Source: Blattabacterium sp. (Blaberus giganteus) (GTDB lineage Bacteria; Bacteroidota; Bacteroidia; Flavobacteriales; Blattabacteriaceae). Taken from it: a DNA stretch of 64,000 bases. The DNA lies in the NCBI RefSeq assembly GCF_000262715.1, contig NC_017924.1:434001-498000 (forward strand), written 5' to 3'. This document shows, in pieces, positions 58,951 to 64,000 of the stretch. The position numbers and the translations under genes were made by a program. A model generated the notes under the pieces. It was not told where the DNA came from and did no database searches. It saw only the letters and a list, made by a program, of their open reading frames with translations. Position 1 is the first letter of the stretch, and every line of letters starts with the position of its first letter.

Positions 58951-58992
58951 TTTATTTAGTATGTAACTTTGATAGATAAAAATATTTTTGTA

Positions 58993-60417
58993 ATGAAAAA
59001 TTTATATGATATTGTCGTTATTGGATCTGGTCCAGGAGGATATATATCTGCAATTAGAGCAAGCCAATTGGGCCTTCGTACTGCTATTATAGAAAAATAT
59101 CAAGAATTGGGTGGAACATGTTTAAATGTAGGGTGTATTCCTTCTAAATCTCTTTTGGATTCTTCTAAATATTTCTCATTAGCTAAAAATAGTTATTCTT
59201 CACATGGAATTTTTTTTGAAAAATTATTTTTTGATTTCGGAAAAATGATGGATAGAAAAAATGAAATAGTAAGGAATATAAATAGTGGGATAAAATATTT
59301 AATGAAAAAAAATAAAATTGATTTATATCAGGGAATAGGTTCGTTTAAAACAAAAAATATTCTATCTGTTATAGATAAAATATCGTTTCAAAAAAAAAAC
59401 GAAATACAATTTAAATATTGCATAATATCCACAGGATCTAAACCTTTATGTTTATCTCACTCTAATTTTGATATAGAAAATAGAATTATTTCATCAACAG
59501 ATGCTATTAATTTAAAAGAAATTCCAAAAAAATTAATCATAATTGGAGGAGGAATAATTGGATTAGAATTAGGTTCTATTTTTAATAGATTAGGAAGTAA
59601 AGTTGTTATCATAGAAACAATGGATCAAATCATATCAAATATGGATGATTCTTTAAGTAAAGAAATGCGTAAAATATTAGAAAAATCTTCCATTCAAATA
59701 GAAACTTCTTTATCTGTTTCCAATATATTTAAAGAAAATCATGAAAAAATATCAGTTATTGCAAAACATCACCATAATGGAAAAAAAGTTAAATTCATAG
59801 GAAATTATTGTCTTTTATCAATAGGAAGAAAACCATATACAAAAAATCTAGGTTTGGAAAATATAAATATTAAAATAAATGAAAAAGGATTTATACTCGT
59901 AAACAATGATTTACAAACTTCTATTGACAACATATATGCTATCGGAGATGTTGTAGGAGGTAAAATGTTGGCGCATAAAGCTGAAGAAGAAGGATTATAT
60001 GTGGTAGAACATATAGTAGGACAAAAACCTAATAAATTAAATTATGATTTAATGCCTTCTATAATTTATACTTATCCAGAAGTAGCCAGTGTAGGACAAT
60101 CAGAAAATGAAATTAAAAAAAATAAAATAGAATATAATGTAGGGATTTTTCCTATGAAAATTTTAGGAAGAGCTCGGGCTAGTGGTTGTACTGACGGTTT
60201 TTTAAAAATGATTTCTCACAAAAAAACAGATGACATCCTTGGGGTTCATATTATTGGAGATCATGCTGCAGATATGATTATGGAAGCATCTGTTGCTATG
60301 GAATTTAGATCCTCTTCAGAGGATATATTTAGAATATGTCATCCTCATCCTACTTTTAGTGAATCATTTAAAGAAGCAGCTCAATTAAATTTTGATCGTC
60401 GTTCTATACATACGTAA
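58993..60417 (+). CDS. lpdA: dihydrolipoyl dehydrogenase
   Basis: The FAD-dependent E3 subunit that reoxidises lipoamide in the 2-oxoacid dehydrogenase complexes and the glycine cleavage system (gcvT is at 14288). About 474 residues with FAD motif VIGSGPGGYISAIRASQLGL near residue 8, the redox-active disulfide GGTCLNVGCIPSK near 40, NAD motif IIGGGIIGLELGSIFNRLGS near 180, IYAIGDVVGGKMLAHKAEEE near 313 and the C-terminal HPHPTFSESFKEA catalytic His. I start at ATG 58993 (MKNLYDIVVIGSGPGG); a TTG eight codons upstream (58969) is in frame. It converges on ung with a 12-base gap. Confidence 0.95.
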   Translation: MKNLYDIVVIGSGPGGYISAIRASQLGLRTAIIEKYQELGGTCLNVGCIPSKSLLDSSKYFSLAKNSYSSHGIFFEKLFFDFGKMMDRKNEIVRNINSGIKYLMKKNKIDLYQGIGSFKTKNILSVIDKISFQKKNEIQFKYCIISTGSKPLCLSHSNFDIENRIISSTDAINLKEIPKKLIIIGGGIIGLELGSIFNRLGSKVVIIETMDQIISNMDDSLSKEMRKILEKSSIQIETSLSVSNIFKENHEKISVIAKHHHNGKKVKFIGNYCLLSIGRKPYTKNLGLENINIKINEKGFILVNNDLQTSIDNIYAIGDVVGGKMLAHKAEEEGLYVVEHIVGQKPNKLNYDLMPSIIYTYPEVASVGQSENEIKKNKIEYNVGIFPMKILGRARASGCTDGFLKMISHKKTDDILGVHIIGDHAADMIMEASVAMEFRSSSEDIFRICHPHPTFSESFKEAAQLNFDRRSIHT

Positions 60418-60429
60418 TCTATATGTATG

Positions 60430-61104
60430 TTAACACCAAAAAATAGTTTCTTTTCCTATTTTTTTTAAAAAATTATTAGTTTTTTCAAAATGTTTAGATC
60501 CAAAAAAACCCATATGAGCAGAAAAAGGAGATGGATGTGATGTTTTTAAAACGTAATGATTATGATTAAAATTAATTAAAGATATTTTTTTTTGAGCATA
60601 TTTTCCCCACAAAAGAAAAACAATATTTTTTTTTCTATCAGAAATAATTCGAATTATTTGATCTGTAAAAAATTCCCATCCTATATTCTTATGAGATAAA
60701 GGATTATCTTTTCTTACTGTCAATATTGAATTTAACAATAATACTCCTTGCTCAGCCCAATGAATCAACGATCCACTAGTGGGACGTAAATTATTGTGAA
60801 AATTTGAATTCACTTCCGTAAATATATTTCTTAACGAAGGAGGAAGAGTAATTCCATCAGGAATAGAAAAACAAAGACCATCAGCTTGATTTTCTTTGTA
60901 ATAAGGATCTTGTCCTATAATAACTACTTTTAATTTATTAAAAGAACAATATTTTAAACAAGAAAATATATTTTCTTGTTTAGGAAAACAAGTAAAACGA
61001 TTATACTCAATTTTAAGAGTTTTTAACAATTTTATGAAATAAGGTTTATGATATTCATTTTTTAATAACAAATTCCAATGAAAATTTATATATTTTTTTA
61101 GCAT
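60430..61104 (-). CDS. ung: uracil-DNA glycosylase (family 1)
   Basis: Removes uracil from DNA and so limits C-to-T mutation. The 224-residue protein has the water-activating motif VVIIGQDPYYKENQADGLCF near residue 62, LPPSLRNIF near 92, WAEQGVLLLNSILTVRKDNP near 111, VFLLWGKYAQKK near 160 and SHPSPFSAHMGFFGSKHF near 189 (catalytic His). In the first motif the usual GQDPYH has Tyr in place of His; the catalytic Asp is kept. Length is normal. It shares its strand with the dicluster ferredoxin upstream (12-base gap). Confidence 0.92.
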   Translation of the reverse strand: MLKKYINFHWNLLLKNEYHKPYFIKLLKTLKIEYNRFTCFPKQENIFSCLKYCSFNKLKVVIIGQDPYYKENQADGLCFSIPDGITLPPSLRNIFTEVNSNFHNNLRPTSGSLIHWAEQGVLLLNSILTVRKDNPLSHKNIGWEFFTDQIIRIISDRKKNIVFLLWGKYAQKKISLINFNHNHYVLKTSHPSPFSAHMGFFGSKHFEKTNNFLKKIGKETIFWC

Positions 61105-61116
61105 GTATATTTTAAT

Positions 61117-61446
61117 CTAAGCATGCAAAAAATTTTTCTTTTTAAGAAGGACCTCTTTATTTTCATAATTTTTATGATCCGGAATACAACATTTAACTGG
61201 ACAAATCATAACACATTGAGGTTCATCGTAAAATCCTACGCATTCTGTGCATTTTTCCGGAACAATGAAATATATATTTTTTTCTTTTGGTTCTTGAAGT
61301 ATAGTTGGATCCAATGTTTTGTTTTTTTTTAAAGAAGTCCCATCTGACATTCTCCATTTCTTTCCTCCTTCATAAATTGCTTGATTAGGACATTCGGGTT
61401 CACAAGCCCCGCAGTTTATACATTTTTCTGTAATTTTTATGGACAT
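61117..61446 (-). CDS. 4Fe-4S dicluster ferredoxin-like protein
   Basis: A 109-residue protein with two cluster motifs: CINCGACEPECP (residues 9-20) and CTECVGFYDEPQCVMICP (about 66-83). A 45-residue linker separates them. The second has the enlarged Cys spacing of 2[4Fe-4S] ferredoxins of the Alvin/YfhL type. The flavobacterial versions share the CVGFxDEPQC stretch. Its redox partner is unknown; the divergent acyl-CoA-reductase-like gene starts only 15 bases away, so both starts share a tiny control region and a joint function is plausible. Confidence 0.9.
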   Translation of the reverse strand: MSIKITEKCINCGACEPECPNQAIYEGGKKWRMSDGTSLKKNKTLDPTILQEPKEKNIYFIVPEKCTECVGFYDEPQCVMICPVKCCIPDHKNYENKEVLLKKKNFLHA

Positions 61447-61461
61447 TAAATTTATTAAATA

Positions 61462-62505
61462 ATGATTAAAACCTTTGATAAATTAGGATATTTTTTGAGA
61501 GAAGTTAAAAAATTTTATGCACATGACAAATATATTTCAAAAAATTATCAAAAATTTTTTCCTTGTTTTCAAAAAATTATTAATAAAATAGCTATTGTAA
61601 ATCATTGGTTTAGAATAGAAGATTTATTAATAACTTTTCACCAATGGGGAGAAACTCTTAAAAAAGAAAAGTTAGAATGTTGGATAAATCAATATTCATT
61701 CGCAATAAATAAATCTAAAAAAATTCTTGTTATTATGCCTGGAAATATTCCGATGGTGGGATTTCATGATTTATTATGTGTTCTTTTATCAGGACATAAG
61801 ATCATAATTAAATTATCTGAAGAAGACAATTTATTACTTCCATTTTTATGTAAGATAATAACACATGAAAAACCTATATTGAAAAATAAAATAAAATTTA
61901 CAAATAACATTTTTCATGAAAAATTTGATTATGTAATAGCTACGGGAAACAATAATACAGCTCGTTATTTTGAATATTATTTTAGAAAATATCCTATTTT
62001 ACTTAGAAAAAGAAGAACTTCTATAGCTGTATTACAAGGAACTGAAACAGAAGAGGAATTGATTTCTTTAAATCAAGATATGTTAACTTATTCAGGAAGA
62101 GGATGTAGAAATGTAGGAAAAATATTTATACCTCATAATTATGATATTCATTTGATTTTAAAAAGATCATTTATATCCGAATATATTACAGAAAACTATA
62201 AATATACAGATAACTATAGATATTATCTGTCCATCTATACGATGAATAAAGTTTTTTTTCAAAAAAATCATTTTATTCTTTTCAAAGAAGAAAAAAATTA
62301 TCACAGTCCAATATCTGTAGTTTATTATGAGTTTTATGATAATTTAGATCAGTTAAAAAAAATAATTTCAGAAAACAATCTACATATACAATGTATAGTT
62401 TCTAAAAATATCATGAAAAAAGAAATTTCTTTCGGAAAAACACAATATCCAGAATTAAGAGATTATGCAGATGAAATTGATACAATTCAATTTTTAAATA
62501 GATAA
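61462..62505 (+). CDS. LuxC-like acyl-CoA reductase family protein
   Basis: A 347-residue protein of the LuxC/acyl-CoA reductase family, itself related to aldehyde dehydrogenases. Seen: KILVIMPGNIPMVGFHDLLC near residue 90, the dinucleotide/acyl-site region FDYVIATGNNNTARYFEYYF near 155, and the conserved Cys in YSGRGCRNVGKIFIPHNY near 210, matching the acylated Cys of this family. No luciferase genes are near. In Flavobacteria it neighbours the dicluster ferredoxin and serC, so a role in central metabolism rather than light emission is likely, but the substrate is unknown. The last 12 bases overlap ribD convergently. Confidence 0.8.
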   Translation: MIKTFDKLGYFLREVKKFYAHDKYISKNYQKFFPCFQKIINKIAIVNHWFRIEDLLITFHQWGETLKKEKLECWINQYSFAINKSKKILVIMPGNIPMVGFHDLLCVLLSGHKIIIKLSEEDNLLLPFLCKIITHEKPILKNKIKFTNNIFHEKFDYVIATGNNNTARYFEYYFRKYPILLRKRRTSIAVLQGTETEEELISLNQDMLTYSGRGCRNVGKIFIPHNYDIHLILKRSFISEYITENYKYTDNYRYYLSIYTMNKVFFQKNHFILFKEEKNYHSPISVVYYEFYDNLDQLKKIISENNLHIQCIVSKNIMKKEISFGKTQYPELRDYADEIDTIQFLNR

Positions 62506-63525
62506 TATTTTAAGTTGATCTTTATCAAGATTAATTTTTTTTGATATTGTTCCTTTTATTTCAGGTGCTTTTAGTCCACTTTTTAATACTCTTTTGCATG
62601 TGAAAATACGGCATTCATCCCAAATATTTTCTTTAATAAAATTTTCTAAAGTATCTTTTCCTCCTTCCACTATTAAAGATAATATTTTTTTTTTATGCAA
62701 AAAATTTAATATTTGATTTATTATTTTCTTTTCATTTCCAAAAGAAATTTGAATATATTCTATATTTTTTAGGTTTTTCTTGTATTTTTCTGTAAATACA
62801 ATAGTATGTTGTGAGCCATCCAAAATAAAATGAGAGTTAGAAATATTTAATTTTTGATCAAAAAAAATTCGAATAGGATTTTTTCCAAACCATTTTCTAA
62901 CATTTAATTTCGGATTATCCTTTAATACAGTTTTTCTTCCTACTAGAATTCCATCTTCTTCAGATCTCCATTTATGATTTAATTGTCTAGCATATATTCC
63001 ACTGATCCAATTATTTTTTTTATTTTCTGAATATATAAAACCATCATCACTTTGTGCCCATTTTAATATAATATAAGGACGTTTTTTTTTATAAAAAGTA
63101 AAAAAACGTTTATTTAAAATCCGACATCGATCTATTAAAACATTTTCTATAACTTCAACTCCATATTTTTTTAATTTTTTTATACCCAATCCTTTAACTT
63201 TATCACAAGGATCTTGTATTCCCACTACTACTCTTGGTATATTTTTTTGAATTATAAAATCAACACAAGGAGGTGTTTCTCCGAAATGAACACATGGTTC
63301 TAATGTAACATATAGAGTACAGTCTAAAAATAAATATTTATTTTTTATATTATTAATAGCCAAAAATTCCGCATGATATATTCCTTTTTTGAAATGCCAT
63401 CCTTCTGACAAAACAAGCCCATTTCTCTCTATAACGCAACCAACCATAGGGTTTGGAGATGTAAGCCCTAATCCATTTTTAGCTATTTGTATAGCTCTTT
63501 TCATAAATATTTCTTTATATTTCAT
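62494..63525 (-). CDS. ribD: bifunctional diaminohydroxyphosphoribosylaminopyrimidine deaminase / 5-amino-6-(5-phosphoribosylamino)uracil reductase
   Basis: Catalyses the second and third steps of riboflavin synthesis. The N-terminal deaminase domain (1-145) has TSPNPMVGCVIERNGLVLSE near residue 22, zinc ligands in YHAEFLA and LEPCVHFGETPPCVDFI near 72. The C-terminal reductase domain has KRPYIILKWAQSDDGFIYS near 150 and SLIVEGGKDTLENFI near 285. Length is 343 residues. Riboflavin feeds FMN/FAD for NDH-2, SdhA, LpdA and AroC. The gene lies 9 bases after aroE on the minus strand; its end overlaps the LuxC-like gene by 12 bases. Confidence 0.95.
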   Translation of the reverse strand: MKYKEIFMKRAIQIAKNGLGLTSPNPMVGCVIERNGLVLSEGWHFKKGIYHAEFLAINNIKNKYLFLDCTLYVTLEPCVHFGETPPCVDFIIQKNIPRVVVGIQDPCDKVKGLGIKKLKKYGVEVIENVLIDRCRILNKRFFTFYKKKRPYIILKWAQSDDGFIYSENKKNNWISGIYARQLNHKWRSEEDGILVGRKTVLKDNPKLNVRKWFGKNPIRIFFDQKLNISNSHFILDGSQHTIVFTEKYKKNLKNIEYIQISFGNEKKIINQILNFLHKKKILSLIVEGGKDTLENFIKENIWDECRIFTCKRVLKSGLKAPEIKGTISKKINLDKDQLKILSI

Positions 63526-63534
63526 TTATGAATT

Positions 63535-64000
63535 TTATTTATATTTTCTATTTTTCCATATGTTCCACGATTCTTCTGCTTGAAGATATAACATTTCTAA
63601 TCCATTTTTAATTAAAGCGCCTTTTTTTTCTGCCTTTTTTAAGAACAAAGTTTTGTTGGGATTATAAACTAAATCATAAAAATAATGTTCAGAAGAAATA
63701 TATTGATAAGGTATATTTGGGCATAAATCTACATTAGGATATGTTCCTACAGGAGTACAATTTATAATGATTTTGTGTTCTTCCAATAAATTTTGATTGA
63801 GATCTTCATATACTAAAAAATTTTTATTTTTTTTCTTATTTCTAGATACATATTTATATGAAATTTGTAATTTTTCTAAAACAAATGAAATTGTTTTAGA
63901 AACTCCTCCCGTTCCTAAAATTAATGCTTGTAAATTTTTTTTATTTTTTTTTATAAATTGATTATTCAAATCTTTTTTAAAAGAAGACTCAAATCCTAAA
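63535..64000 (-). CDS. aroE: shikimate dehydrogenase, C-terminal part (5' end outside the window)
   Basis: NADP-dependent reduction of 3-dehydroshikimate. The frame is open to the window edge, so the N-terminal substrate domain is missing. The visible part begins LGFESSFKKDLNN. It has the NADP fold ALILGTGGVSKTISFVLEKL, YVSRNKKK (phosphate-binding Arg), INCTPVGTYPN, YFYDLVYNPNKTLFLKKAEK and the C-terminal NGLEMLYLQAEESWNIW, all in family order. It lies 9 bases upstream of ribD, so the two are likely co-transcribed. aroC is at 18530. Confidence 0.93.
   Translation of the reverse strand, partial: LGFESSFKKDLNNQFIKKNKKNLQALILGTGGVSKTISFVLEKLQISYKYVSRNKKKNKNFLVYEDLNQNLLEEHKIIINCTPVGTYPNVDLCPNIPYQYISSEHYFYDLVYNPNKTLFLKKAEKKGALIKNGLEMLYLQAEESWNIWKNRKYK

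Overview
The window is a strongly AT-rich, densely packed bacterial chromosome segment. No rRNA, insertion sequence, phage, CRISPR or long intergenic region is visible, and no gap between genes exceeds about 225 bases. Protein sequences and gene order are of the Bacteroidetes/Flavobacteria type: a sigma-54 activator next to LptE-SecG-GroES-GroEL, a 310-residue NusB, a DUF3276 protein, a Thx ribosomal peptide, a single-gene cytochrome b SdhC, and promoters resembling TTTG / TAnnTTTG. The low GC, gene overlaps, lack of mobile DNA and drift-like changes in tRNAs suggest a genome-reduced insect endosymbiont. A Blattabacterium-like cockroach symbiont is my best guess; this is an inference from memory, not a database result.

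Layout. 1-4700 (+): 3' end of miaB, a sigma-54-dependent activator, lptE, secG, groES, groEL. 4700-7600 (-): KDO-8-P phosphatase, DUF3276 protein, ABC exporter. 7700-9700 (+): nusB, yajC, coaE, thx. 9700-16800: membrane Zn peptidase (-), NDH-2 (+), isochorismate synthase and hotdog thioesterase (-), idi, PTPS/QueD, gcvT and a MATE pump (+). 16870-20600 (+): DEAD-box helicase, aroC, miaA, ending against tRNA-Val (-). 20600-23650: folC (-), glnS (+). 23660-36450 (-): one long transcription unit of four tRNAs (Thr, Tyr, Gly, Thr), tuf, tRNA-Trp, secE, nusG, rplK, rplA, rplJ, rplL, rpoB, rpoC. 36460-41000 (-): ileS, a TraR/DksA protein, lspA. 41060-43850 (+): mutS, tRNA-Gly, tRNA-Leu. 43850-56170: guaB (-), an Asn-rich lipoprotein (+), then rplS, glmM, a LolE-like permease, dnaB, accA, sdhB, sdhA, sdhC and a cysteine desulfurase (all -). 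56390-60420 (+): rny, a deoxyhypusine-synthase-like gene, lpdA. 60430-64000: ung (-), dicluster ferredoxin (-), LuxC-like acyl-CoA reductase (+), ribD (-), partial aroE (-).

Together the genes give core information processing (RNA polymerase, ribosomal proteins, tRNAs, IleRS, GlnRS, DnaB, MutS, Ung, RNase Y), protein export and folding (SecE, SecG, YajC, LspA, GroESL), a menaquinone-linked respiratory chain (MenF, hotdog thioesterase, Idi, NDH-2, SdhCAB) and biosynthesis useful to a host (shikimate pathway, folate, riboflavin, CoA, purine). The most interesting signal is in 2611-2675. A sequence matching the sigma-54 -24/-12 promoter lies just upstream of groESL, a perfect 15-bp palindrome sits about 40 bp further upstream, and the sigma-54 activator gene is less than 1 kb away. 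This suggests the chaperonin operon is under sigma-54 control.
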